Counted from the first letter of the stretch, positions 1 through 12,529 are shown. The stretch is 64,000 nt of DNA from Neocallimastix lanati (nom. inval.) (GCA_016946835.1 JACVTC010000211.1:124001-188000), one strand, 5' to 3'. Numbers and translations: made by a program. Notes: generated from the letters alone by a model not told the origin.

Positions 1-179
1 TATTTATTAATAAGTTTTCCTTATATATATATTTATCATAAAATAGGAATTTTTAAGAGTATAAAATATAAAATAATTAATTATTATATTTATTATTATT
101 ACTATTTATTTATATGCATTATATGTAATTCTACTTAGTCTTAATATGAAGCTCAACTGGTGAGTTGAGACTCTTAATC
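1..179 (-). mobile_element. 5' leader and primer-binding site of a third copia element (Copia-C), running off the left edge
   Basis: On the plus strand, 151-179 reads like the D arm plus anticodon arm of tRNA-Lys(CUU), ending in the anticodon-loop string ctcttaatc. An LTR-type TG start follows at once at 180. The same string in the same place flanks the 5' LTRs of Copia-A and Copia-B, so this is read as the primer-binding site of a minus-strand element whose coding part lies left of the window. No coding sequence is visible in 1-150. Confidence 0.6.
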
Positions 180-311
180 TGTTAAAATGAAAAGTATCTT
201 TATTATATTCAACTGTGTGAAAGAATATGTAAATTCATATTTTATATTTTTAAGATATTTATAGTTATTATATTATGTGGCTCGTTATTATTATTGGTCA
301 TATAACTTACA
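180..311 (-). repeat. Probable 5' LTR of Copia-C
   Basis: Starts TGTTAAAA, like the Copia-A LTR (TGTTAAAA) and close to that of Copia-B (TGTCAAAA), directly next to the tRNA-Lys-like primer site. The right end is placed at an ACACA near 311 after a ttggtcat string also found near the end of the Copia-B LTR. The right boundary is a guess because no partner LTR lies in the window. Confidence 0.45.
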
Positions 312-1332
312 CAAAATATATTAGCATACATAAAACTAGTCCTTAAATTAACATAATTATAAACTTTAATATTTATATTTCTAACATAAAATATTGAAAT
401 TTATTATCAAAATCTTTGCATATTATATTTTAATTTAAAAATATAATATTTAGCTATTATTAGATTCTATATTTTATTTATATTAAATATTTATATTATT
501 ATCTTATTTTATATTACCAATATCAAACTTATATTAATACTATTACATATTCATATTAATAATTAGTATTTTAATAATCAATTATTTTATATAAATACAT
601 GTTTAAATCTTTTGATTAATCCTTTTTAGGATTATTACAATTTAAATTATAGTAATAATTATATAAAATAATAATGTAATAAAATATTATTAAGATTAAA
701 TAAAATTTATATTTTATATAAAAACTTATTTATAAGATTTACTAATAGCAATATGTTTTAAATAAGAGTAAATTTAAATTATTAATTAATTGCTATAATA
801 TGGCATCTTGACCTAATCGTTAAGACCAAATTATCTCAAAACTTTGACATAATTTATTATATAAAAATATATTATTATATTCTTTACTATTAATAATTTT
901 CTTATATTCTATATAATAATTTTTTTATATTAATTATATTTTATAATTTTAAATATTAAATTTATGTAATTAATTAATGTGATTAGTTTTAATAATGTAA
1001 TTAAATAATATAAAAAATATGGATAATCCATATTTTATATGAGGGGGCCTTTCTGAGGAAAGAATTAGCAAAAATAGTGTTGAAAATGAAATAGAAATAA
1101 GAAATAATTGAAAAGTTTCCTATATTGTTATTAAAATAAATATTAATATTAATAAAGTTATTTTTAACAATAAAATAAATATATAATTTATAAATAATAA
1201 ATATTTTGAATAATAATTCTTTAAATAAAATTTATAATGTGTAGTAATAAATTCTTTTAGTGTAATTTAGTAGTTAGTTAATTTATCCATTTATTAATTT
1301 TCACACTCCTTTTACAATATGAACCTCAACAA
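312..1332. repeat. A+T-rich repeat-derived DNA, no gene
   Basis: No coding sequence is seen. About 560-850 is an inverted copy of about 11,030-11,320; the two share the string ggcatcttgacctaatcg in opposite orientations. 855-920 repeats the arm of the fold-back at 15,147-15,328. The stretch ends in a ccttttaca string at about 1,308-1,316, a terminus common to several LTRs here. Confidence 0.5.
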
Positions 1333-2586
1333 TATAAAAGGTAAGTTTATTATTAACTAATATAACTAACAATAATTATATTTAAAGGCTAAGATAATTT
1401 AACACCTCTCTATTCGAGTTGTTAATAATAAACACTAAAATTAATTATAATTATAATTATTTATTTCTATTACTGTAAAAGGAGACACTAAAATAGATTA
1501 CAATAATAAAGACACAATAAATTTTATTTTATTAAAAAATTTTTATTAAAAATATATTTTATTAATATTTAATATTTATTAATAGTTATTTGTTCAATAA
1601 CAATTACATCGAGAAAAAAATGTGAAAAGTATCTTCTATTTATACTTTTCCTAAATACATTGATAATATATCATTTTATTTAAATTACATATATTTTAAT
1701 ATAAAACTATCCTAATGAATTTTATTAAATAATAAATTTATAAACTATAGTTAAATTTAGAAAAATATAATTATTAAACTTAATACTAAATAATTAAAAT
1801 TAAGTATATTTATTATCTATTTATTATTTTCATATTATAAGTAAAGTCTTTATTTATTTTCGATTTAAAAACAATGTTAAAGGAGTCATGATTAAATTTT
1901 GAAACTTATTTTTCATAAAATAAATTATTAATTTATTTTGTTTTAAACTTTAATTAATTTATTTAAATTATTTTAAAAACAATAGTTTTCTCGGAATTAA
2001 ATTTTATAAAAATTATTACATTAAAAATTTGCCTTGTGGCTTAAAGAATATAATTCAAAATTTTAGTTCATATGATTTATTTACTTTATTTATTATTTTA
2101 TAAATCAAAGAATAATTTATATTTTTGAATTACACAAGAAAAATTTTTAATTTAAAATGTGATTGGGATAATCACATCTTTACAATTACACTAGAATATA
2201 GCGCAGCACTTTATAACTCTATCAGTTATTAGTTACTGGGCTTACACTGGGTTATTTATTTATTTTAGTAATTAATTTTTATTTATTAATATTAATATTT
2301 ATTTTAACAATTGACGTTAATAGTAACGCTAGTGCGTTACAGTTATAAGTACATTTTTTTTTTATACATGTTAATAATTTAATGATTGGTATATAATTTA
2401 ATTTAACTTGATTTACTAATCAACTAAATAAAAATATATTTAAATAAATATTTAACTATATAATAAACTATAAAATAATAAAATTTAATGTACTAAATTA
2501 AAAAAAAGATTTTATTTGATTAGCTAAAATTGCTAACTGTTTATAGATTCGTTACGTAACCAAAGAACTATCATGTATCTGTTATA
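1333..2586 (-). repeat. 3' LTR of gypsy element G1 (family L1), split by a nested solo LTR
   Basis: Reverse complement of the complete L1 LTR at 24,109-24,665. It runs from tataaaaggtaag to catgtatctgttata and shares the internal strings tagcgcagcacttta and acgctagtgcgtta. The LTR is interrupted at 1,474-2,184 by another LTR. Purine-rich DNA on the minus strand just inside (about 2,587-2,602, aggggtt) fits the polypurine tract of G1. The outer dinucleotide has changed from TG to TA. Confidence 0.65.
1474..2184. mobile_element. Solo LTR, 711 bp, nested in the G1 LTR
   Basis: Starts tgtaaaagg, ends ctttaca (TG...CA), and is flanked on both sides by the 5-bp duplication attac (1,469-1,473 and 2,185-2,189). 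Removing it together with one attac restores the uninterrupted sequence seen in the other L1 copies. No internal region is left, so it is a recombined solo LTR. No second copy was seen in the window. Confidence 0.75.
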
Positions 2587-2639
2587 ACCCCTAACCCTAC
2601 TAATGGTTGACGACGTTACCAATGAATTGGCTATAACTA

Positions 2640-4150
2640 AAATCTTGGTAATCCTCTAGCAATTCTGTAGAGTGAGGATTGTCATCGATCACCCATTCTT
2701 GCTCTTGTTTATCGTTCTAGTACGCAACCAGATATTGATACTGTCCTCCAAGGATATGAATTATCTTTTGGTTACCTGCAGGAGCTGGTACTAATGTTTT
2801 AGGTTGTTTGTAGAATGGTTCCAATTCGATTACATGGAACACTGGATACATATTAGGAAATGGCGAACGACTGATATCTAGCCTGTAGTTTTTCTTTTCT
2901 TCTTCGACGCCTACTACCTTGAACGGTACGTACTTCCTTGTGGTTAACTTGTAAAATGGTAAGGCATCATAGCTTTCAGGTTTCTTTTGCCATACTTTAT
3001 CCAGTAACCTATTCCTGGGATAATTGTCCGTTCTTGATTAATCTATATTGTCCAAGTATCTGGTTTGGGCGATTTCTAGGATATGTTTGAGGTTGCCTAA
3101 GTTATGCGCAAAGCTATCTATCATCTTTGCTTCGCCTAACGAGTGTACTATGTCTGCTGTTTATGGGGAATTATGTACCTGGTAGTTATACAAGGTAAGG
3201 AAAGGAGATTGTTGGGTAGAAGCGTGGATTGAATTGTTGTAGCAGAACTTTGCTAAGAACAAGTTATCCATCCAGCCTTCATCATCATAGGTTTCCACAA
3301 AGCACCATAAGTTTCTACGTAGGCATTGTTCCTTTCGACTTGACCTACTGTTTCATGGTGAAGGTGGTAGCGTAGTTTACTTCTGTTCCGAAGAACTCTA
3401 GTAGCTCCTTCCATACTTGACTTGTAAACTGGGTACCTCAATCGGTTGTAACAACCTTAGGGAATCCGTGCAACCTATAAATTTCCTTTAGGAATACGTC
3501 AGCAGTCTCGTTAGCGTAGTGCACATATTTAAATCCTATCAATTGTATCATCTTGGTTAATTTATTAAAGCACACTAAGATTCAACCTACTCTTTTCGTT
3601 TCCCAAGCGTAACCATTATCCGTTCTTATCCTTCACTGGTAGATCTGTAATAAAATCTAGTTGTACCTCTTGCCAGGGTAATTAGCAACCGGAACTCCTA
3701 CTGCAGTACCATATTCTTTGTGTCTGTCATCCTTCTTGGTAGCGCAGGTTTTACAAGCTTTCACGAATCCTGAAATATCTTTTCTCATCTTCGGCCAGTA
3801 GAAATTCCTAGATACTAGGTCGGAAGTCTTATCAATCCCTAAATGTTGTGCGTATTCTGAATCATGATTAAATTGAATAATTGTCTTCCTGAACGTTGTG
3901 GGCACGTAAACTTGTTCAGGGTTTTCTTTTTAAACCAGAAGACCATCTACTTCTAGCCAATGCTTCTTGTTATAGTTGTTTCTGGTGTCTTCCGATTTGT
4001 CTTTTATTATCTCTTGGGTCATTTTATCCGGTCTATAGGCCTACTTAATATCATCCATGAAATTTGTAGCTAAGGCTATATAACTAGCTTCTCCATCTAC
4101 ATCATCAAATCCTACCAATTGATCGGGTTTCAATAGTCTATCTTTATCAA
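2640..4150 (-). pseudogene. G1 gypsy integrase, decayed (zinc-binding, core and C-terminal pieces)
   Basis: Three separated pieces of one integrase on the minus strand. 3,657-3,905 is the zinc-binding domain (H-x-H then CKTCATKKDDRHKEYG, preceded by SRNFYWPKM). 3,253-3,441 holds the end of the catalytic core (HHETVGQVERNNAYVETY). About 2,660-3,000 encodes the C-terminal domain with the FHVIELEPF signature. Stops and frameshifts separate them. The layout matches the better-preserved G4 integrase at 32,140-33,439, so both belong to one family. Family knowledge: integrase inserts the cDNA into the genome. This copy cannot make an intact enzyme. Confidence 0.8.
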
Positions 4151-4154
4151 ATTC

Positions 4155-5195
4155 TTAACCCTCAGTTTTCTCCATTTCTACTCTTGAGAGGGCGTCAGCG
4201 TTTCCATTCCTCTTCCCAGGTCTGTATACTATTTCAAACCAATAAGTGGAGAATAGTTCTTGCCATCTAATTTGCCTAGGAGTTAATAGTTGTGGTTTCG
4301 TAGCGAACAACAGATTCCTGTGGTCACAATAAACAATAATCTTATACTTCTCACCTTGAAGCAAGTGTCGCCATTCTGTAAAAGAAATCTTAATGGCTAA
4401 TAATTCTTTTTCTTTAATCGAGTAATTTACTTCAGCCTTGCTGAGTGTCTTTGAGTAGTAATATATAGGGTGAAGAGTACCATCGTCTCCTTTTTGTGAT
4501 AGCATACCTCCTATAGAGTAATTACTAGCATCGCATTCAACAAAGAACTGTTTCTTGTGGTCAGGATACTCTAGCACTGATGGAGAGGTAAGCATTTCCT
4601 TTAGCTTGTGAAACGCGGCCAATCCTTCTTCATTCCATTTAAATTTCTTTTTCTTAGAAGTCATTTTAAATAGCGGCTTGGCTATTTCTGAAAAGTTCTT
4701 TATAAAGTACCTGTAATAATTGCAAAAACCTAAGAAGCTTTGCATCTGCTTGAAATATTCTATTTGTGGCCATTCAGCCACGACCTTGATCTTTTCTGAG
4801 TCAGTTTCTACATCATCTTTACTAACCACATGGCCTAAAAATGAAATCCTAAGCTTGTGTAGCTCACACTTGGACATCTTAGCTACAAGCTTATTTTGTA
4901 TTAGCTTCTTTAAAATCGTTCGAACATGCTCTACATGTTCCTCCAAAGTTTTAGAATATACGACTATATCATCTAGGTAAACCTGACAGTACTTGACAAT
5001 ATCTTCGCTAAAGATATCATTTACGAAGCTCTGAAACACAGCTGGTGAATTGGTTAAATCAAAAGGCATTACCAAATGCTCAAAGTGTTCGAACTTGGTA
5101 TTGAAGGCTGTCTTATACTCTTCACCTTCGCGTATTAAAACCAAGTTATAGGCAGATTTGAGATCAAACTTAGAGAACACTACTGTTCCATTCAT
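4155..5195 (-). pseudogene. G1 gypsy reverse transcriptase and RNase H
   Basis: An open frame of 346 codons covers most of a Ty3/gypsy RT and RNase H. KFDLKSAYN is at the N-terminus, then YLDDIVVYS (the metal-binding Asp pair, about residue 94), FLGFCNYYRYFI, and RNase H with ECDASNYSIGG, EKELLAI and YCDHRNL, ending RPGKRNGNADALSR. The RT fingers region upstream (5,196-5,350) is broken by stops, and the frame stops before the integrase. RT and RNase H active-site residues are kept, so decay is recent, but the polyprotein is split. A chromovirus-like element is the best fit. Confidence 0.85.
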
Positions 5196-5360
5196 GGCTT
5201 CAAATACTGCACTAATTCTTTGGATGGATTATTTTGATCTATGATCCAGTATCTTACAGCACATTTAAATCTTGGAGCCGCTCTTTAGTACGAAGATTAC
5301 TTATTTTGGATTCTGGCACAAATTCTTCTCACTCAGACCCATCTTACATCTATCTTACAT

Positions 5361-5815
5361 CTAGAGTGCTGTCTTAGGAATCGGATTATTACTACTGGTA
5401 CCTGAGTCCTTGTAATAGTTTTGCTTCTCGCTTTGTCTCGTACAGAAATCCTTACCACTATTGTGGTTATAATCATCTTTCTTAGTTTTATCATAAGTAT
5501 TTTGTATGTTAGACCCTTTCCTACTAAAATCTCTTTTATCGCCTCGGCTATTGTCGCTGTTACTCCTTCTCTTGGCTTCTATATCCTTGGAGGGTCTTCG
5601 TGAGTCCATCATTCCTAGCAGAGCCATGATGGCTATCTTCCTCTCGTGGTCGTACTCATATCTTTCTAGGTAGTCATCTTTATAATTCGTGGGGAACGTA
5701 TCGCATCTTCTTACGCATCCTACATAATCTTCTAAGGTCTGCTTTTCTGTAGACAAATCGTAAAAGGCTTCAAGAACCGAGGTGGTAGACTCGGGGTTAT
5801 TACGTCTAACTTTGA
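5361..5815 (-). pseudogene. G1 Gag C-terminal fragment
   Basis: The frame reads from about 5,815 to 5,361, with an internal ATG giving a 131-codon piece at 5,756. It is basic and Asn/Ser/Lys-rich (for example KRRSNSDNSRGDKRDF), as expected for a Gag tail upstream of RT. No CCHC knuckle is visible. The 5' end stops at a GC-rich inverted repeat (5,815-5,855, gcaggg...ccctgc), beyond which is plain A+T DNA. The assignment to Gag is by position and composition. Confidence 0.5.
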
Positions 5816-5859
5816 AATCAAGCAGGGGGGAACGGGGATTACCCTGCTTTGATTTTAAA

Positions 5860-6660
5860 TTATAAAAAATTTGTTTTATTAAAATTTTATTTATTATTTA
5901 TTAATATAAAAAAATTTATTTCGAATACATATATTTAATTTTTAAGAAATTTTTACAATATTTATATTTTTTTATAAATTTAAAGTATAATTATTTGTTT
6001 ATAATTTAAGTAATTTTATAGAATTATTGAATTAATTTGATATCAATAATTCATTTTTGTTTTGATTTTTATAAATATAATAATATAATATTTAAATATA
6101 ACTTAATTAGAAATAATTATAAAATAAATATATAGAAAATAGCTTTTACTATTTTCTTTGATATTTTAAGTTAAATAAAATGTTTTTAAAGATTAATATA
6201 ATAAATTTAATAATCTTTAATTATTTTAAATAATATTTGTAATTATTTTCAAAAAATAAAATAAAATTTTTATAATATTTAATTAATAATTTTAATAGTA
6301 AATTTTATAATAATTTTTATAATAATATTTAAATAATAGTTTTAATAGTTTTATAATAATATTTAATTAATAGTTTTAATAATTTTATAATAATTTTATA
6401 ATAATATTTAATTAATAAATTTAATAATTCAAAATATCTTAAAAGTATATAATTTTTAATATTTATAATAATATTAATATATATATATGTTTAATAATAT
6501 ACAACAAATTAATTAATTAAGATTGATTTAATATTATTTACAAGTTAAATTTAATTTATATTAAAATAAATTATTTTTACAATGAGGTTTAGGTTATGAA
6601 GAATATAGGAAAAAACACTTAATTAAAGAATAATTAATAATATTTTATAACGAAATAAAT
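5860..6660. other. A+T-rich spacer, no gene
   Basis: Nothing but low-complexity A+T sequence. It contains reiterated ttaataattttataat strings (about 6,280-6,440), probably microsatellite-like slippage. The right end (6,600-6,680) is likely to include the 3' LTR start of G2 (tggtaaagaatgaatt on the minus strand). Confidence 0.5.
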
Positions 6661-6689
6661 ATTATTAATTCATTCTTTACCATGATGCC

Positions 6690-7660
6690 CCCTCTAAAAC
6701 TCAAGCTACATCGAAGCTGAGTTATACTTGACTATATTCTTCAAATGAACATTCCTATTCATTTGAATTCCAGAATTTGGATCAGCCAAGGTAACCGTAT
6801 TAAATTGTTTTTTTATAATTTTAAGAGGACCAACAAAATAAGGTTCTAGTTTAGTTCTTGAAAAATTTCTAACTTGAACTAAATCACCTTCCCTAATTCT
6901 TTTTCCTTAATTCAAACTATTCTTTTCCTCTTTTCAAGCAGCCCAATACTTATTTGCATTTTTCACATTTTCAGCTGCTTCTAAAGTCCATCGGTAATGA
7001 TTAATAAATTTTTCTAACAACACTTCATCCGATGCCTTATTAATATTCTTGGTAGGTCTAGCAGCTATATCAAAAGGCTGCTGATCCTCCCTACCATAAA
7101 CCAACTCAAAACTTGAATGTTTTGTTACCTTATTTTTGGTAGTTCTAAGAGCCCATAAGGCGGATGGTAAAACTTCATTCCAATCCTTATTCTTAGAACC
7201 CAACAACCTCAATAACTTTCCGATCTCTTTATTACGGTTTTCCGTAAGTCCATTACTTTCTGGATGATATGTGGAAATAAACTTCACATATACCTCGTAG
7301 AGATCTAAAAATATTTTCGTCATGTCCGAGGTGAACTGAACACCATTGTCAGTTGTTATTACCTATGGAACACCATGACGAGCAAACACATTAATTAAAA
7401 ACTTAATCACATCCTGTGATGTTATATTTTCTGTGGGTTCTGCTTCAACCCATTTGGTGAAGTAATCCACCACAACCATAATATATTGATTATTATTTTT
7501 AGTTTTAATCAAAGGTCCAATAATATCTAAACCCAAATGTATAAAAGGACCTTCTACTTTAGTTGGAATATTTTCTGTAGGTTCTGGATATGGTTGTGAC
7601 CTATTCAACTGACACTTGTCACAACTTTGCACCACTCTTTTAATATCCATCACCATATTA
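6690..7660 (-). pseudogene. G2 gypsy integrase
   Basis: Minus-strand integrase of a gypsy subfamily unlike G1 and G4. 7,363-7,656 has the zinc-binding end (CDKCQLNR) and the first core Asp (LGLDIIGPL, DYFTKWVEAEP). 6,934-7,323 has the rest of the core (TYHPESNGLTENRNKEIGK, with the catalytic Glu) and SSFELVYGRE. A GPY/F-type C-terminal module follows to about 6,700 (YFVGPLKIIKK). Stops lie at the piece boundaries. A polypurine run (gaggggg on the minus strand, about 6,690) lies just past the end and marks the 3' LTR. Confidence 0.8.
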
Positions 7661-7766
7661 TTCCAATAAAAACTTTTATGAAGCCTTTGATAAGTCTTAT
7701 AATATCCCTCATGACCTATCTTATGGGCTTCTAAAATAAGTTTTACTCTTTCCGTTTGATCAGTAA

Positions 7767-8351
7767 TTAATTTACGATAGTCATTACCATCAACAAATAA
7801 TCTTCACCATCTATCGTAACAAATTTTTCATTTATAAAGTCTTTAATAGTTTTAGAAAGCAACTCTTCTTCTTCCTTTGAAGTTAACTTAATTGCCAATA
7901 CCACAGAATCATCCCTTTTCTTCATCCTAGATAATGCATCAGCTAACACATTTTTCTTACCCATTTGATATTGAATTTCAACACCAAGGGTACTAACAGT
8001 TAAGCACCACCTTGTTTGCCTAGCATTATTAGGTTCCTTATTTTAAAGAAACTGATTAAAGGTTTATGATCTGTTATTACTACTGTTTTATTAGGATTTC
8101 CTAATATATAAGATTTCAACTTAGTAATACAATAAATTAATGCAGCTCCTCCAAGTCAGTAATGCCATAATTTTTCTCGGCTTTACTTAAACTTCTACTT
8201 ATATAATGAACTGGATGTTCCTTTTTAGTTTCTAAATCTTCTTGGAGTAATACTCCTCCAATACCTTCATAGGAAGCATCCGTTCTAATTATAAACCTTT
8301 GATTAAAACTTGGATATTTTAAAATTGGAGCATTTATTAATTTTTCTTTTA
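7767..8351 (-). pseudogene. G2 gypsy RNase H fragment
   Basis: 8,137-8,364 encodes RNase H with FIIRTDASYEGIGGVLLQE and HYISRSLSKAEKNYG. 7,767-7,964 continues with the linker (KKNVLADALSRM). The RT domain is missing: upstream the frame runs into a 32-bp piece of LTR family E (about 8,345-8,376) and then an L1 LTR end. G2 is therefore truncated at its 5' side by a recombination or nested insertion. Confidence 0.75.
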
Positions 8352-8472
8352 AATACGTATTCAAATTATTGGATATTTTACACCATGTATCTGTTGCACT
8401 GTAATAATTTCTACAAAAATATAGAAATTATTATCTCTATTAATATTAATATTAATATTAATTAGAACAAAA

Positions 8473-8925
8473 AAAAAAAAAAACATAGACTTGCACATAT
8501 GGGTACCCATCTCCCATATGGCCATACAGTTATAAATTAACTGTAAGGTGATGAGTTATTGGCATACTGTATCAGCTTCGCCGCTCTCAATCGTCGCTAC
8601 ACACTGCCCGGAGATGCATTCCTAACGTTCCTACATATATCTCTAATGACCACGAGCATCAGAACGGAATCATTAACACCTCCCTAGTGGGTGTAATCAT
8701 TGGCTATTGGAAATTTACAATCATCAAGGTCTATGCTTCAATTCAAAGCGTAGTATCAGGGTTAGGTGAAATAATCATTTGAGGGAAATCCTTATGAACA
8801 TCACGTGTGGTCTCATGATGTCCCAGGATAGAAACCTCATCCGATTATTTGGAGCCATGCCGAGGATTCGAACCCCGCCCTCTACAGTAACCTGTATCGT
8901 CCTAATCGACTGGACCAACATGACT
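8473..8925 (-). mobile_element. tRNA-derived SINE, about 450 bp, with 13-bp target duplication
   Basis: The minus strand from about 8,925 begins with a tRNA-like head: a 7-bp acceptor stem (gtcatgt/gcatggc), a D stem (gtcc/ggac), a T arm (cgggg/cctcg) and a perfect polymerase III B box, ggttcgaatcc (about 8,862-8,883). An A-box-like tggtccagtcg sits near the start. The anticodon arm does not fold normally. An unrelated GC-richer body of about 370 bp and a homopolymer (A on plus, about 8,468-8,483) follow. aattagaacaaaa flanks both sides (8,460-8,472 and 8,926-8,938). Base composition is clearly less A+T-rich than its surroundings. Confidence 0.75.
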
Positions 8926-8953
8926 AATTAGAACAAAATAAAATAATAATTTA

Positions 8954-9822
8954 TGTAAAATATTTAATAATTTGAATACGTATTTAAATGTAAATTATTG
9001 TAAATTATTGTGGATAAAAATGTTTTCCAAATTTTTAATATAAATTTAAATGTATTCCAAATTATTAATTTAAATAATTTTCTCAAAAATATATGACTAA
9101 ATTATTTGGAGAATTTACATCATTATTACTCACTTTGAATCATGAAACTTTGTAAATTAAAAATAATTAGTCATAAATTAGTTAAATTAAAATAATCAAA
9201 GAAAAATTGCCTTTTTCGTTTGTTTACAAAAACTTGCCGTTTTGTTTATTTATTTTAGAAATATTAGTTTTAAATAGTTTTTATATTAAAATAATTCATA
9301 AAATTTCATGTAATTTATTATTAAATGTAATTACAAATATATAATAATATTTTACTTAGTTTATTACAATTTATTCAATTTAAATTTTAATTTTCAAAAA
9401 GTATAAAAAGAGTTAATTTTCAACTATTGAACGATAGTAGGAAAATAGTATAGAAAAGTACGGTATAGTATAGTATAGATAGTATAGATTTTATATTTTA
9501 TTAATTAGTATTATAACTATTATTAGAATAGTTATTTTTTATAAAACAATTTTATTTTAAATTTTATTTTAAAAATCTTAACTGCTAGTAGGCATTCCGG
9601 TAAAGGACCCTTCGGTGCCCAGTTAAGTGATTGTTGATTTTTAGAATAGTTAAATTCGATAAATAAGAAATATTAATAAAAGGATTTTTTATAAAACAAA
9701 AAATTTAATTAGCTTTTAGTTTTAGTGTTTTCGTTAATAATTAATTATAGTGTTAATATAATAAAATTGTGTAAAATAAAATAGTCTGTCCACACCGACC
9801 TAAGCTATTAGTTTATTTTACA
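8954..9822 (-). mobile_element. Solo LTR of family E, 869 bp
   Basis: Starts tgtaaaatattt and ends ttattttaca (TG...CA), flanked by the 5-bp duplication attta at 8,949-8,953 and 9,823-9,827. It is the reverse complement of the family E copy at 28,015-28,876, sharing the GC-rich block ggcattccggtaaagg and the string tgtccacaccgacc. No internal element remains. Confidence 0.85.
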
Positions 9823-9827
9823 ATTTA

Positions 9828-10560
9828 AATACTTATCTTAAGAGAGAGTTTATTATAAGAAACTATAATAAACTTAGAAACACTAAATGTGAAAGGTAAA
9901 ATAAAAAAAATATGTTTTATGATAATTTATTAATATGTTTTATTATTAAAATATTTTATATTTTTATTATAAATTTTATTTTAAAAATTATTATAAAGTT
10001 TTTATTTAAGATTTAAATATTTTATTTAAAAATTATAAATATTTATAATTATTATTATTACAATTTCTTATAATAATAACTCTTGATTTCCCAAAGGAAA
10101 CTCAAGAGTCCTTTTTATACTTTAAAAAAAAGAAATAAAAAATTTCTAATCTTAACAAAATACTTTTCAGGAAAAGATTAGTAGAAAAACCTGGAAAGAT
10201 TTCAACCAATAATCTATACTTATTGGTAATCGTATTATTAAGTAAAACCATTTTTATGGAAAAACCTTAATAACCGATTTTCTAAATTACGTAAGTTAAA
10301 CGGTTAAATTAATTCACATTTTAACAATTTAACCGAATTAACTTAAGAATAAAATAAAATTAAGAAAAATACAGAATTAAATACAGAAATAAATATAGAA
10401 ATACATACAAAATAAATACAAAATAAATTTAGTAAAATTTAATACATAATTTAATAAAATTTGCTACTATTAATAATTAATTATTTATAAAATTAAGTAA
10501 ACTTAATAATTATTTTATAATTATTAAGGATTAAGAAATATAGACTTATAACAATAAGTC
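9828..10560 (+). repeat. R-family LTR-like repeat, copy a
   Basis: Contains the family hallmarks: gtttattataa...cttagaaacac, a stem-loop actcttgatttc...gaaactcaagagt (10,079-10,111), then the block taggaaaagattag and the accgattttc strings. It ends in ttcttaca near 10,570. Seven copies of the stem-loop occur in the window in both orientations. Ends are uncertain. Confidence 0.55.
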
Positions 10561-10564
10561 TAAT

Positions 10565-11735
10565 TTCTTACATGCACTGTAAGAAATTTAGATAAATTTA
10601 TTATAAAATTTATCTATCTTTCTTATTTAATACATTAATTTAATACATTAAATTATTGTATTTATTTTAACCAATTATATTTAATTATTAATTTATATAT
10701 ATTTGATTCTCTTGAGTTCTCTTCGAGAAATCAAGAGTTATTATTTTAGAATTTTTATAATAAATAATAATTCAAATATAATAATTAATTAATAAACAAA
10801 AACCTTTTTAATAAAACATATTTTATAAATATTTGTGTCTTTTATTCCTTTTGTGTTATTGTTTATTATAAACTTTCTATAATAAACTCTATCTTATATT
10901 TAAGTTAAGTATAATTATTTATTTATATTATTTTATATTTATTTAATTATATTTAATTTTATTTTCTCAAATTAATGTTAATTAGTAATAATTAATGTTA
11001 ATTTGTGTTAAAGTTTTTAGATAATTTGGATTTAACGATTAGGTCAAGATGCCAAATTATAGTAATTAATTAATAATTGAATTTATTCTTATTTAAAACA
11101 TATTGTTATTAGTAAATTTTATTATTAAGTTTTTGTTTAAAGTATAAATTTTATTTAATTTTAATAATATTTTATTACATTATTATTTTATATAATTATT
11201 ACTATAATTTAAATTACAATAATCCTACAAAGGATTATCAAAAGATTTAAACATGTATTTATATAAAATAATTAATTATCAAAATATTAATTATTAATAT
11301 GAATATGTAATAGTATTAATATAAGTTTGATATTGATAATATAAACTAAGATAATAATATAAATATTTAATATAAATTAAATATAAGAATCTAATATAGC
11401 TAAATATTATATTTTATAATTAAAATATAATATGTAAAAATTCTGATAATAAATTAATATAAAAATTAATTTAATATGACAATCACGTGTATACATTATT
11501 TAATATATATTAATTTCAATATGTTAATAATATTTAGTAATTGGTTGGCCTAGACTAATTCCTAAATATTTTAATAAAGTTAATTTAATAATATTTATTA
11601 TATATTATTATTCATTAATATTGAAATTCAAATAACTGAATTATTGAAATTGAAATTGAATTGAAATTCAGTTATTATCTTAACAATTTGTAGTTAAGAA
11701 ATTATTTATAATTAATTTTATAAGTAATTTCTTAC
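10565..11735 (-). repeat. R-family LTR-like repeat, copy b (reverse), with an inverted duplicate of 560-850
   Basis: Starts tgtaagaaattt, ends aatttcttaca, and holds the R stem-loop in reverse orientation (about 10,695-10,740). 11,030-11,320 is an inverted copy of the 560-850 region. No coding sequence. Confidence 0.45.
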
Positions 11736-11745
11736 ATGTACATGT

Positions 11746-12036
11746 TAAGGTTTTAGAGAATTAAATAAAAATAAAAGACACACAAATTTTATTTATTTGT
11801 TTATTATTTTTATTTATTAATTTTATTAATTGATTGATTTTTGATTTTTAAAAATTGGTAGCAAAATTTACAACTATTTATACTTTTTTCAAGGCATAAA
11901 AGTTGTTCTTGACACTAAATTACATTTTATTTAATTTTTTTTTTATAAAAACTATTAAATTTAAATTGAATTTTATAATCAATTATATAAAATTTAATTA
12001 TAACAATATAAATAAAATACATTTATAATATTAATA

Positions 12037-12073
<37 letters not shown>

Positions 12074-12520
12074 ATCTATCTAAAATATTACTAATAAGAA
12101 CTTATTTAATTGGCTATAATTTTTATTACAATCTGTTAAAATATTCAAATAGAAATAAAAAATACTATTCTAATATAAAGGTTTTTAATAAAATAAAATA
12201 TTTTTCAATATAAAATAAAACATTTCGATATAAAATTTTATAATAAAAGTTAAAATATAATATATAAATTTTTAATTATCAATATATAAAAATATTATTA
12301 ATACAAATTTTTATTATTAATATAAAATTAAAAAAAGAATAAGATTTATTATTAATATTGCTAATATAAGTTTTAAATATATAAAAATATTACTATTAAT
12401 ATAAGATTTAATATAAAAATATAAAGTTTAATATAATTTTTGATTTAATTTTTGATCTTTGGATTTAAAAATTTATTAAAGTACAAAAATAATAATGTAC
12501 ACATAATGTATTAGAAATAA
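11746..12520 (+). repeat. Repeat D, one arm of a distant inverted pair
   Basis: Starts tgttaaggttttagag. It carries ttggtagcaaaattt, a homopolymer T run (12,041-12,069) and tctttggatttaaaaa. The reverse complement, including the homopolymer as an A run, lies at about 22,795-23,566. Likely LTR-derived; no ORF. Confidence 0.6.
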
Positions 12521-12529
12521 ATCGTAGAT

